Shown: positions 25,663 through 38,314 of the stretch, in pieces
Layout of the letters: every line of letters begins with the position of its first letter
Numbering within the stretch: the stretch's first letter is position 1
DNA from: Climacium dendroides
Lineage: Eukaryota; Streptophyta; Bryopsida; Hypnales; Climaciaceae
NCBI GenBank assembly: GCA_950106755.1
Contig: OX467092.1
Location: 7,130,001-7,194,000, forward strand
Length of the DNA: 64,000 nucleotides
Direction: 5' to 3'
Program-made: the position numbers and the translations under genes
Notes under the pieces: model-generated
What the model saw: only the letters and a program-made list of their open reading frames with translations
Databases searched by the model: none
What the model was told of the DNA's origin: nothing

Positions 25663-26400
25663 AGAACCTACATTGGGTTTCATGATCTTTCTTGGCATAC
25701 ATCATTTTTTAGAAATGTTGACAATCTAGCTAGCATTACCTACTTGAAAATCTTCATGCCTCAATTTTCAAGAGTGTTTGTGTTACTTGTGAAGTTCCCA
25801 TCTACTTTTCTAGCTTAGCTCCCTCACGTATAATCCAAGAGAAGCTTCTTAAAGAATGAATTTGTCGTTCCGATAGTTGTCTTTCGGTCGAGGCAACACT
25901 CTTTGATTAGTTGCAAATTGCAATGCAATGGTTGCGTGAAACAATGAGGAAGTATTCTGAGGGTTGACCGTCAACAATTACGATTTCTATAACTTGTAGT
26001 ACTAAATTGCAGAGGTTAGTACAAGCCAAAGCTTTAGTTCAAGACATTAGGAAAGATTTCAAGCTTGAAAAGGCCACTAGTTTTTAATTTTTAACACCCC
26101 AACAATGCAAATCCAAAAAAGAATTTTTAATGTTTATTATAATATTTTTTTTTTGAACAATAAAACATTAAAATAAATTTGAAATTTAAGATAACCAATC
26201 TAATGTGGAGTTGATGTGGCACCAATAGTGGCACATCAAATTCCTAATTTCTTTTTCCTATGATTTCACTGCAAAAGTGTATAACTCATAATCTCTTTGA
26301 GGCCTAAATTTTTCCTAATGTTATTTAAGGTTCAAGTTTAAGGTATTCTTATAACACAGGAATCTATCTCAATGTAGCTTGATGGCACATAGAGCAACAT
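25663..26400. repeat. NLR-locus repeat with decayed copy of the upstream-region family
   Basis: It matches 44036-44780. The part at 25905-26090 is a copy of the element seen GC-rich at 34.83-35.11 and 60.09-60.43 kb (shared word caatgcaatggttgcgtga), but here most CG and CNG sites read TG or CA. No gene is seen. Confidence 0.75.
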
Positions 26401-29400
26401 TAAATGATGCTTGTTGCGCATTCAACGTTATTTATTCCTTTTCTTCTTCTTTATTTTAACAAATGAATAGTTGCCCATTAGAGCTCAAATAAAAATCACA
26501 AACAAGAATTACAAACCCATGAGGTTGTATCTCCGAAGTGCTTCTACTAGTTATAGTAATAAGGTACAAAGTTCATGTATTTAACCTTAGAGCACTCCAA
26601 CATGCAATTTTTGAATGACGAACAAGTTGAAAATCATTTTTTTTCCTTCATTACTACTTGGATGAAAGTCATCCTAATTTGTGGAGATACTTTATCAAGT
26701 TGTTGTTCTATCTAATGGTTGGATTTGGTGTTAATAAATGAATTTTTTTTTCTAAACTTATAAAAGTAGAAGTGTGCCAAATTGTTGACCAAGCGAAAAT
26801 AGCATTGACTCTAATTCAAAACCGGATTTACAAAAACGAGGTCATAGATTTAAGGAATAATTTTTTTTTTAAATATCACTTTATCAAGAAAACCTCATTT
26901 CATATCCATTCCAACAAATTTTTATTCAAAAAATGGCAATACTTTGCCTCTAATTGAATTTCAAAGGAATTTTGAAATTTTTCTTGCAAAGTTTATAGAA
27001 AAATCTTGGTGATAGCATTAGTGAATCTAACCATACGGATGGAATCTAAAACTCAAAGTCTACATCTTTCATTTGTTCATCAATTCCAAAATATGCTTTG
27101 TAAAGTATTTTATGATGATTTTTCTCAAATTATCAATTTTAGAGAAGATTGGATGTTTAGGATTAGTGTAGATTAAACTTGGTTCCTATTCGAATTTAAT
27201 CCAAGTTTTATAGTTTAAAATTCGTTCCAAGGGAGGCAAATTAAATAGGATTGATACCAACAATTACCTAATAGATCATTGCAACCAAAGTTCAAGAAAG
27301 AGTTCATTTACTTCCACTAGGCTACGTGATTCCTCACACAATAAATCTAATTACTAAATTATTTCTCTCCCCTCTCAAAGGTCACAAGGGCAAGAATCTC
27401 TCCCATTTTATTCTTTTTTGTCTTTCAATTTTGTTTAATTTTATCTTTTATGTCCAAATTGGAACTTTGCTATTTAACTTTGTCGACTGGTGCACTGCAA
27501 CTTCCAAATCGGGCTTGAATCAAGTACAACTTGTCATGCTCTTAAGCTTACTACCTAGGTTGGATCTTCTCAATTAGATCTTTGTCTTCTTCTAGGGAAA
27601 CCACAAGATTCTTCTTCATCAACTTGGAACTCCAACATTGAATCACAATTTAATTTTGTAAAATTTGACTTATAACAAAATTAACAACTCTTACATGCCA
27701 ATTTGGAATTTAACTTTTTTATCATCTACAATATTCATCCTTCAACAACATACTTCACAATGTAAATTAAAATTAATACCTTTAGAGCCACTCAACAATT
27801 CATTATCATTTAATGATTGATATACACAACTTAGCAACCAAATTGGGACTTAGTCAAGACAACATATAGACTTTATCAACTCCCATTAGGACTCATATAG
27901 ATTTACACATTCTATAACTCAATTCGGTATGAACACACATTTAAATATTATCGACTACGCACTTAATCAACAAACATAATTCACATCTAATCTCCAACTT
28001 GAGCACTCAATTATCATAAATACAACAACACACACAAATTCAATTTGATTTCATAGTTTAACATACATACATACTCTAATTTCCAACTTTAACTAAATCA
28101 ATCACACAAGGATACATCATAACTCCTCCAATTAGGCTAATAATATAATTTCACAGCAATATATAAATTCCATCACATTAAACACAACATACTAATTCGA
28201 TTGGGAACATATTTTTATATTAATTCCCAATTGGAGATCAGATCACTGTTACAAATTGTTCACATTAACGTACTTCCAACTGGGCCTTCGGGGTGCACTC
28301 AGTTCTACTACAACAAACCACGTGCGAGCATTCAAACAAGTGGTTTTTAATAAACTATAATTTTAACTTCAAATTTTGAGCATTGTTTACTAATGACTAT
28401 ACGATTCTACTCCCAAAATTTCAAACTCAAATAAAAGATGGAATGATTTTTAGAGGAAGGTACAAATGCACTAAAATGGAATGTATTTTTAAGTCAAATA
28501 TTTTTAGAGAACACATTTAGATGACCATTGCATCAATATTCAATTCAAAATGAACTTTCAATAGAGAATTATTTTTAGGAATTTTTTATTCATTTTTGAG
28601 ACAGTTTTTCCTTATATAATATAGGGGTGTAAAAGTTATTTTTCAATTCTACAATGTATCTTTTTACTTCAAAAATTTGTAACTAATTAATATTAACAAA
28701 TAAAGACATTAATAATTCAAAATATAAACTTTCCAAGTAGAAAAATCTATTCATATTTTTTCATTTAATTTTATTTAAAATTCAAAAAGTAAATAGGGGG
28801 TCCAAATTTTTGTTCACACATGGTTTTTAATGGACACTCTAAGTGACCCCATCGAGTGTCAATCAACTAATTGATAAATTGAAGATGTAAAATATGGACA
28901 AATATGGTGGTAGGAATTAAAGAAGGGTATTGGTAGCTATGGTTGTTAGGTAGTATTCAAGCATATTCAAGTAGTTGAAAATTAGATAAGTTTGAAAATT
29001 TGAATTATATTGAATGAAATAGGATCTAATTCATATGAACCTTTAAACAAAATTCAAATGAAAGTTGGATGAATGTTGGATGTAAACTACTATATTTGCA
29101 TCCCTCTAAATTTTTTATAATTTTGATACTATGATCTCCTTTATTACTATGAGTTAATGATATCAAATATCTCCAATAGCTACAACAATAAAAGTTGAAT
29201 TGGACAAATTTTTGTTTTATATGTTCTCGAATAATGTTTCAATGGCTTGGAGCATTCAGTCCTAATATAGTCAATGGTTCCCTATTTTAAAATTAGTATG
29301 ATACTCAATCTAATAAACAATCTCTAGTCACATAATGATTAGTAAAGAATATTAATTTACCATAATGTGAATAATACAAATAGTACAAAATTACAAAGAC

Positions 29401-31430
29401 AAAGATACAATAAACTTGTACAAACTAATATAAAGTTATGTTATTGTAGTAAAATATATTGAAGACTTTGTTTCAAAATAATAAGCAATAAAGTTTGAAG
29501 AAGTGAATTAAGCCAATTGGCTTCAAGATATGGCTTAATAGAAAATCAACAATATAACCTTTCTACAACCACATGTATTCAATGGTTTCAAAACAAGATA
29601 AGGTTTTAAAACTCAACATATGAAATTTTAACAAATGGCACATAATTCATTGCCCCACTCTTTGTGGTTATGGTAGCCTTGCATTACATAAACTATAATT
29701 TCAAATTTTTAAACTCTAATTAAAAGTGAATTGAAAAGAAACTAATTATAACTAACAGAATTGACAACACAACATAAAAAATATAAAAACTATCGTTAGA
29801 GTTACATCTCTAGATTTTTGCAATATAGAAACACAATAAACAAAAGAATCTTTCACAAAGTTTTAAGATTTTTAGGCTTAGTGCTTGAGTTTGTATATTC
29901 AAAAGAAGGCAAGGATTTGTAGAAAGTTTTTTTGTTTTAACTTGCGTCAATTTATCTTAGAATTTGGTTCAAATCTTTGAAAAGCTTCCCAAATTTTTTG
30001 AATGAGTTGAAATGTTCAAAACAAAGAATGATAACATGGTTGTAGATACAAAATGGAGTTTGTATTACAGTAGCGGATTGATGGAAGGTCTTGATCTATG
30101 TCCAAACAATAGATCCAATAAAGTAGAACCCACATTGGACAAAGGGATAGAAAAAGGGGTTATTTTTCAATATTTTTGGTCAGTGCAAAATGCAATCACT
30201 AAAAAGTAGTGAATTTTTTTACATTCATTGATATGGATGAAACAAAGCAAACATGGATGCAATCAGACTTTTCTATCTCCAAAAAACATTTTTATTCATT
30301 GATATAGAACAATATTGTCTCCAAACTTTATATTGATTGAGCAATCTTTTCCATAAAAAATAGGAAAATCTAGATATCACCAAATATTTCCTCAAAAATA
30401 ATTTGTATAACATTTGAGCGATAAATCACCCTTGCAAAACATCGTGGGTATCACAAGGTCCAAGAACCAAAACATAATTAGTCGCCCCAAGTGAGCAGAT
30501 GAAACAAATTCCATGCATGTAACTAACCGATCCTACCAAATGCTAATATAAGAATAAAGATTCTAATGAGAGTTGAATTTTTTTAACCATATTTGTTTAG
30601 AAGCCAAACGTTTGGAGACTTTAACCCTTAAGCATTTCAATAGCAATATTCTAAATGATGAACTGAGGGCTTGTGAGCACTATTTAGTCCAACCAACTTC
30701 TCGTTCATCCAATGTATTTCTTGAATGTTGAGAAAAGAACCTTCCTTAATGAGCACTTTTATAAAATTGTGGTATATGATACTTTTGTATAAAGATATAA
30801 GTAAAAACGTGCCAAAATTTGAAAAAGGATCAAGGCGTTGAAAGGTTAACTTTGCAAGATGTCATGCATCCCTAGCATCCTCTAGAATACCCTACCATAT
30901 GAGATTAATCCTTCACTATGTCAACATCTACTTTCTTGATAATGTACAAATTGATATTCATGTTTGTTTTTCATTACTACATAGATGAAAGTCATCTAAA
31001 ATTGTGGAGATACTTTCTCAAATTATTGTCCTCTCTAATGGTTGGATTTGGTGTTACAACAATACATATTTTTTAAAAATTACAAATGTGGAAGTGTGTC
31101 AAGTGGTTGACAAAGCCAAATTAACATTGACTCTAGTTCAAAACCAAATTTCCAACAATGAGGTCATAGCTTTAAAGCACACAAAAATTTCAAAAATTCA
31201 CCATGCCAAGAGAACTTCATTTCAAATCCATTCCAACAAATTTTACTCAATAAATGATAACATTTTGCTTGTAATCGAATTTAGAAGTAATTAAGATATT
31301 TCCACTTTCCAAATTTATAAAAGAAATATTGGTGATAACATTGGTGAATCTAACCATATGGATGGAATCTGAAATTCAAAATCTACAACCTTTATTTGTA
31401 TACCAATCCAAAATATTCTTCCAAAGAGCG
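26400..31430. repeat. Duplicated AT-rich block, copy 2
   Basis: Same-orientation partner of 16500-20000, with an extra ~1.7 kb at 27175-28850. No gene is seen. The open frames here are short, AT-rich and not conserved between the two copies. Confidence 0.8.
27175..28850. mobile_element. Probable insertion in block copy 2, ends unresolved
   Basis: The aligned copy 1 has only ~130 bp at this point (17240-17370). The insert starts near TGTAGATTAAAC and ends close to gagtgtcaatcaa. It carries many scattered words of the type ccaattTGG/caaattgggact. The style recalls the two LTR-like insertions but uses a different word. I could not find a clean target duplication, so the class is uncertain. Confidence 0.45.
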
Positions 31431-31495
31431 GTCGGCATTTTCTTCCCCTGCAGTCGGCATTTTCCTTGATTGATAATTGCGACACGGATCCTGAG

Positions 31496-32653
31496 ATCAT
31501 GCCGGCTGGTTCCATGTCAGAAGACCGTTGCTCTCTCGGTGCCGATATGTGCGTGAGCGATGCCGGCCTCCACATGACACAATTGAACAAGCTGCGAATT
31601 GGCAAGCTGCGACTGAGGATTCATTTCATGGGAGAATTTCATGTCAAGAGTATGCAGAATGCTTCAATTACCACTGGTCACACGGGCACACACGGTGAAG
31701 GAAGAGGATCGCCTTCGCCGTAGCTTGGTGACTTGTGCTCCAAACCAGGCGTTGAGGATGATGGTCGTTGGGATGATTGGGTGTTATTAATTGGCGAAAA
31801 ACTTTGTTTTGTTTTGTTTTGGCACAAAAGAAGAATTCAATTGCAGGAGTAGGAAAATACAAGCACCGGCCCCGAGGGAGTTATTGGCGGACGCTTGGAG
31901 AGTACCGTGATGAGCATGTGAGTACTCCCAATCCAATTAGAAAAGTCTTTCTAGTCAGAGTTTATTGCACATGAATCCAACTCTGTGGTCATTGGAGAGA
32001 GAGAGGAACTCCAACCAACATGTAATTGAAGTCCGTTCGGTCATTGTATCGTTGGTGTTGGGCAACCACAAGCGAAGTGTGCGCGTGTTTTGGTCGATGA
32101 ATTTGTTGAATTGTTGGTGCATGACGACGTTGCTCCAGTACAACCAAGTTGTGCATCTTCTCATCGGGACGTCACACTGCAGTCCACTTCGGTACGTCCT
32201 TCACACAAAAGACATGTCGTCCATTCCAACTTGTATTGGATAATTATCAAAGGAGCCTCTTCCTTTTCTCGCAATCATATATTTAGCTAAACATACCGAT
32301 ATGTTGTGTTTAGTCAAAACTCAGGTTCGTACCGCATAATATCCTTTGATGGTCGCCTTGCACAGTGCAGAAGTTATTGTGCTTCGTGAAAAAGTGCGTT
32401 TAGGGTGTTCCGTTCTCTGAAGATAAAGGATCAATGGTGGATATCCCATTCCTCGAGAGCCGAAAGGCGAATTGATTAACAGCTGGAAGGCAACGACTAC
32501 GGTTTGAAATTGTGCTCCAGTGACTTGAAGCGCATTGATGTGTTTTTCTGATGAATTGACCAATTACTGGATCTGGCTTATCGTGGTTTCACGTTTTCAG
32601 TCTCTATTGATTCATATGTTTTATCCTCACCTTGTCTGTTCCTGTGAATGCAG
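31496..32653. repeat. NLR 3'-flank duplication, copy 2
   Basis: Partner of 21362-22514. The ~1.4 kb that precede it in copy 1 (upstream region and LRR remnant) are missing here, so only the 3' flank of an NLR locus remains. The match ends at an acceptor-like tgtgaatgcag. After it the two loci are completely different. Confidence 0.8.
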
Positions 32654-33040
32654 TGATGAATCCAAAATAATGCGAGATTCCTCTGTGGACGCTGCACCGT
32701 TCCTACTGGAACCCCAGATTCTATACTGACTTCAATGCGAAACGCTTCCGAAAAGAGTGGTTCAGGATCCAATATTCCGTTCGCGAAAGGGGATTCTACC
32801 GACTGCAAGCATCCTTGAACGAATGTTTGAGGTAATTGATGACGCTGGCTCTTCATCCCTAAATTTTGTTTCGGCTTGCCATGAGATGTACTGCAACTTT
32901 TCTCCGAACCACTTAGCTGGTATTTCCATCACCTGCAGAACCGTCATATACCCACATGGACGAGGCCGTACTGGAAATTCCAAGGGTTTAGGACGGGCTA
33001 ACTGGGGAAGATTGAGGCCCCCGTTTAGCCCCCCTTAGCA
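32654..33040 (+). other. Exon-like, GC-moderate piece of unknown identity
   Basis: It follows an acceptor-like gcag directly. A frame at 32757-33038 has protein-like character (ERMFEVIDDAGSSSLNF, then VSACHEMYCNFSPNHLAGIS), but an in-frame stop separates it from the junction. The word catggacgaggc recurs at 33900. I do not recognise the family. It may be a fragment of a real gene brought next to the NLR flank by rearrangement. Confidence 0.3.
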
Positions 33041-34300
33041 TTGAATCACATTGAAGCATTGAATGGGGGCCTAAACTTTACCCCCACCTTTACCCCCATT
33101 TTTGTATGCTTTAGGACAGCCTAATTTCTACTCACTAGTAGCAATACGGATGGATTCTTGATCAATTTGAATGAATTTTCATTAATTTTGGATGAATTTC
33201 ATTTTAAAAATTGGATGACATTCATTATACAATGGGATGAATGTCATTACAAATTTGGATGAAATGGATGCATTTTGAATGAATCTTGGGATGAACTTTT
33301 TGGATGAATTTTTAGATGGATTACAGATGCTAATTAAAATGGATGATAATGGGAAACAACAATGATGAAACATCAACTGCATAAATGCACAAATTTACTT
33401 TAAAAATGATAGTTCAACATTGAGATGCTAGACTATAAATTCTATCAGGTACTTCCTGACTTAAAATGTTGCGGGGATGTTGATCTCTGTTTCTGAATAT
33501 TTAAACTATCATGTTGTAATTGTGTTCTAGCTCTGTCACCTCTCTAGAAGGTTTTGAATTCTTCCCCCTCTACATTTGAGAAGCATGAGCCATTGGGGTC
33601 ACTGCTACAGTAGGGAGGCCAACTAATCCTATCGGACTTGCAGCTACAGTGGCCACAGCTACTTTGGCTATAGCTGTTGTAGCAAAAAATTTGGCATGAG
33701 CTCCTTCTCTCAAATAAATGTAGTCATCTTCAATTGCAAAAAGTTGCACAATAAAATCAAACAAATCACATTCCATGACATTCCGGTGTCTAATTATATG
33801 ATCAAATTCCAAGGATTCAGCAATAGACACATGTATTTGAGTCAAACGGCAATAACAATAAATAGATATTTGGGGTCATTGCTACAGTAGGGAGGCCGCA
33901 TGGACGAGGCTGGAAGCGTGCTTAAGGACTGGTGGAATGATAGGGTAGGTTTTATACTAGTGCCAGTTGCCTCAAGATGTGCTCATTACCTATGGATTTG
34001 TAGTAGAAGTCGGTGACGTTTTAGTGAATAATCTTATCAATTTTCTCATTTATAAGACCCTCGATGAAGGATTCTTCCCTAAAACGGATTATTTTCATAA
34101 AGATAGGGATAAGGAATTGCATTGGTGGGGATGCTCTAAATGCCATCTACAATCAAAACACTTGGAGGGGTAACCCAATGGTCAACTTCAAACTTGGTCA
34201 ACTTCGAAAACAAAGTCTATAAAGAAACTACATTTTAAAATGAAAAAAATACACAAATCAAAGGCTTTGAGACAATTGCATGGCCCCTAAACTACGTCAA
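33041..34300. other. Low-complexity and repeat-containing intergenic DNA
   Basis: 33160-33330 is rich in degenerate tggatgaat words. A 26-bp phrase (ggggtcactgctacagtagg, then gaggcc) occurs at 33596 and, with one change, at 33871. No convincing gene is seen. Confidence 0.5.
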
Positions 34301-34319
34301 AGGCCACCCACATTCAACA

Positions 34320-35700
34320 GCAGTGTCCTCTGCGTCGGAAATCAGAGAAGCGCTGCAGAGAAGCGCAAGACCTAGCCCTGTTTCTAGGAGACACTGAACC
34401 CACTGAAGCTTTGAGGGGCAGTTACCGTCTCCACGCATCACCGGTACCAGCATCCCTGAACTGTTCAAAAAGAAAACTTAGTGCTACAGATGCTTGTGTG
34501 AAGTTCCAGGCTGCTTTCCTGGTCCAGCTCCACCTGACTAAGCAAAGGGAGCCTACGGTTTGCTTTCTTCCCTTGCCCGCGTGTCTTCAGGATCTGCCAT
34601 TTTCGACGCTGATGAGGGTGCGGGTAGATCCTTCCTAGTAGGAGGTGCTGGAACTCTTGAAACAGACCTGGCTTTGTTCTTTCCTGTGTGTTTTTTGGGC
34701 ACACGATGGAACACATTTCAGTGCGGAGGACTTCCGAAGCGGCTTTTGCTGTGAGGGCTTAGGCGAAGATTTCTTACCGCGTGTAGAGTGCGAAGCTGTT
34801 GAAATGGGTGTTCACTGTCGTGGATACTTTATTGTGGAGTGATTTGACTGTACCGACAGTTGGATTTTGCAAGGGTCGACGTTTTCTAGCTGGTGAATGT
34901 AGTGGTTTCGGGCATCAGAAAGCGTTAAGAGGATTGTCCGTCAGCGACTGCGGTTTTGTAACCCGTAGCACAGGCGACATCGAAATTGCAGAGGTAAGTA
35001 CAAGCCAGAGCATCAGTTCCAGGCGTGCTAGGGTTCGATCTTCCGGCCTTTCTCATGACGCAGTCCCTTGTCTTGGTGCAGTTGATGGCACAAAGAGCGT
35101 CATCTAATGACGCGCGTTGCTCATGAGATGTTGCCCAGTCCTTCTGAGTTTCTATGGAGCGTGCAAATTCTAGGCAATTTTTGAAAGTTGACAGCCGTGG
35201 CCAGCGTACAATTGCCAGTGTCTGTTGCTTATTTCCGTTCAGTTGGATCTGTAGATCGCGCACAGTTCTTGGATCGACGAAGTGGGAGCACTATTAAGAC
35301 GTCGGAATTCGATATCTTCACGCAGGGGTGAGTTTTTGGATTGCATCACTGTCGGCACAGTGCAACTTTAGGTTCCTGCGTCTCCCTAGCCCCTGCCATT
35401 TGTTTCTTCTTGCTTCTCACTACGGTCATCTACGTTACTTCGAGAGGGAGTTTTGTTTTCTGAATCAGTCACAGTATAGTATTCGGGAGATTGAGGATGA
35501 TGGGTCGTTTTGCCCTTCAGTTGTGAAGCGTCGGACTGTTCTTCTCTGCACATGATATGTTTCCACAGAGGAAAGGAAGACTAAGAGCTTCGAGTTGCTT
35601 CGTGACTTTGTCTGCATAGCAATTTCTTCAGGTGGTTCGTAGCACATCCTTACGTATAGAGCAATCACCGAGTTCGAGTGAATTTTGGAAGAAAGAAAAA
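34320..35700. repeat. Second copy of the APD-like gene's upstream region
   Basis: 34.83-35.35 kb aligns with 60.08-61.16 kb in the same orientation. Shared landmarks in order are gactgtaccgacagttg, the ggattgtccgtca word, cgacatcgaaattgcagagg, tgacgcgcgtt and an acgtcggaatt piece followed by a GTGAGT donor-like site. Downstream, no APD-like coding exon follows. Within 34.5-34.8 kb the minus strand shows a Lys/Ser/Pro-rich frame (GKKSSPKPSQQKPLRKSS) broken by a shift, product unknown. This is GC-richer than its surroundings and may be a relic of a gene duplication. Confidence 0.6.
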
Positions 35701-36110
35701 AGTTGACGAGGAAAGCGGAGCCTGATGGGGAATGCTTTTTAAATTTTTTAAATTCCGGACAATGAGGAGATGATGAATGTTTTTTTTCTTTTTTTTCTTT
35801 TTTTCTTCCACAGTTCCCAACAATGAGGAGATTGCTCTATGTAAATACTTGTTTGAAAATGGATGAAATGTTTGATGAATGAAAAATCCGTAATCACTGG
35901 TACGTGGATTTCATAAGAGTTTATGGGAAGTAATTGTCTTGCAAAATGAATGGGACATTTCTTGGTTGGGGTTCATGTTTCCTGTTTCCTTTTTTGGGAT
36001 CAGAGTATAACTAATCTATATTCCATTACAGTCATTAGGAAGAATTCAAGCCTCAAAGAGGTTGGATCTGCACCCCTTGCGGTGTAATTATAGAGTAAAA
36101 AAATTTATTA
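35701..36110. other. Intergenic DNA, no gene seen
   Basis: AT-rich with a T-run at 35780-35806. No coding or structured signal was found. Confidence 0.4.
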
Positions 36111-36492
36111 TTGTCATTTTTCATTTTTTCATTTTTTCATTTTTTTATTTTTTCCTTTTTTTTCCTTTTTTTTCCTTTTTTTTCCTTTTTTCCTTTTTTC
36201 TTTTTTTCTTTTCTTTTTTTCTTTTTTCATTTTTTCATTTCTTCATTTTTCATTTTTTCATTTTTTCATTTTTTCATTTTTTCATTTTTTCATTTTTTCA
36301 TTTTTTCATTTTTTCATTTTTTCATTTTTTTATTTTTTCATTTTTTTCATTTTTTCATTTTTTCATTTTTTCATTTTTTTCATTTTTTCATTTTTTCATT
36401 TTTCCATTTTTTCATTTTTTCATTTTTTCATTTTTTCTTTTTTTCATTTTTTCATTTTTTCATTTTTTCATTTTTTTCATTTTTCATTTTCT
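36111..36492. repeat. Pyrimidine microsatellite, (TTTTTTCA)n
   Basis: About 380 bp almost free of purines except for regularly spaced A. The core is ttttttca repeated some thirty times, preceded by tttttcc and ttttctt variants. The Phe/Ser-rich open frames across it are artefacts of composition. Confidence 0.95.
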
Positions 36493-38310
36493 TGAATCTG
36501 ATGTGGCACAATTGGTGCCATGTCAGCGTCATCTCAGATTGATTATTTAATAAAAAATTAAGTTTTATTAAAAAAAATTCTATTTTTTCTGTACTTGGAT
36601 TGTTAGGGGGCTGAAAATCTGAATTTTGTGGCCTTTTTAGGTCTGGGACTTTTCCTAATAATATAAATAATTCAATAAGGTTTGGTTTGTACTTGGGGTT
36701 GGATTGAAGGTTGGTTGGAATTCTCCTCAATTGAATTAGTAGGATTGTTAGATTCTTCCAAATTTGGTTCAATGACTTTATATTAGGGTTGAATTTGGGA
36801 CTACAACTCATCCTACTTGGCATGGAAGGTGGCATAGTTTTTGTAACAAATCTTTTGGCCCCATAGATGAAATGAAGATGAGGTTTGGAGTGGTTTAAAG
36901 TCCCATTTTGGAATTGATTGTGCTCTTCTTTTAGATCATGAACATTTTTAGCATCATTCAACAAAAGTGATCATTTGAAACTTTGACCCTTAATTCTTAT
37001 ATACAGTATCTAAATGGCACGTTGTTTAATGCCTTTGAACCTCTTTTTATTTTCCACCAAGGAAATGTGAAAATTTGAAAATTCAATGAGTTTAATGATA
37101 GTAACTAGGTAAAAGAGTTCTTAGGAGTTTTAGCGAGGACCACCACTCATAAGGAATTAATTTCCTATGTTGATTACATAAAAGAATCCCATATTGTAAT
37201 CTACATTTGAGATTCTTATATGTACTTCTATTTTTCATAATTAAAGGCATCTAAATAAAATGTATATTTTTCTTAAATAAATATTTGTAAAATTTATAAT
37301 ATTTTATAAAATATTTATCATACTTTGAATTTTTAGTAGATATTAGATTTTCAAGATGTTGCAATTACAAATTTGGTTATACATTTTTTTTCAATGGTGA
37401 ATAGTATAATCATATGAACATGTTGCAATACTAAAGAGTATATATAAATTTGACTTGTTGAAGACATCTATTGTTGTTAAAAAACAAAATGTGTGTATCT
37501 TATAAATTAAGTTTCAAAACAATTCAAAGCACAAGATTGGAAATTGAGCCTTATTGTTTAATATTAAGTGGTGCTAGATTGAAGGCCAAAATTCATGAAA
37601 ATTTGATTGACCTTCCATCTGGTCCCAACCCCAATATAAAGTGGGTCAAGAGAGAGATTATGTTTTATTTAAAAATAAATTACTTTAAAGGTCAAGAAAT
37701 GATCAAATTTAGACCAAAGCTAAGTTTGCACAGAGTTTCCTCATACATTGCTTATACAATCTTTGATTGCATTTTGATCCACTTGATCTACTTTTGAGTT
37801 GTGTAGGATCCATTCACCTTCACATTTAGTGCAACATTAGGTGTTCTAGATTGATTCATTTTTATTTTAAATTTGACCATAACTAAAACTATCTTAGCAA
37901 CCATTTTCAATTCCTCTAATGCAATGGTGGTCATTGTGTAGCAAGTCATCTAATCATAGCTTGAAATGATATATCCTTTATTCTAGCATGTGATGTTTTC
38001 CATTAAGATTTTATGGTTGTGAGAACAAGAGTCTTGCAAGTTTGTGAAATATTTTCTATTGCCAAAGTGTGTGGCTTTCTTGTTTATGACAAATCATTTG
38101 TTGGTGTCAATATGTTTGCATCATGTATGATCACATGAAATTTTAGACTCCATTCTAGGAATATTGACTATGGTAAAGCTTCATGGTAATATATTGAATT
38201 AAATTCTAAAGTTGTTTTGATTAGATAGAATTCAAATGTGCACACTAGAGTTTTTAGAAGTGTAAAAGTATACTCAAATAAGCATATGATTAATATTGTG
38301 CTTGCAGGCA
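36493..38310. other. AT-rich region upstream of the TNL gene
   Basis: No domain was recognised. A frame at 37471-37797 is open but of biased composition. Promoter elements could not be assigned with confidence. Confidence 0.4.
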
Positions 38311-38314
38311 TGCA

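Noticed and set aside
31466..32290. Several overlapping frames of 64-96 codons in the NLR 3' flank
   Set aside because: Homologous frames in 21.4-22.4 kb differ by shifts and stops. No domain was recognised.
34925..35263. 112-codon minus-strand frame
   Set aside because: It lies antisense across the upstream-region repeat and is not kept open in the related copies at 26, 44 and 60 kb.
36062..36550. Phe/Ser-rich open frames of 143-162 codons
   Set aside because: They arise from the ttttttca microsatellite, and two frames are open at once. Not a gene.
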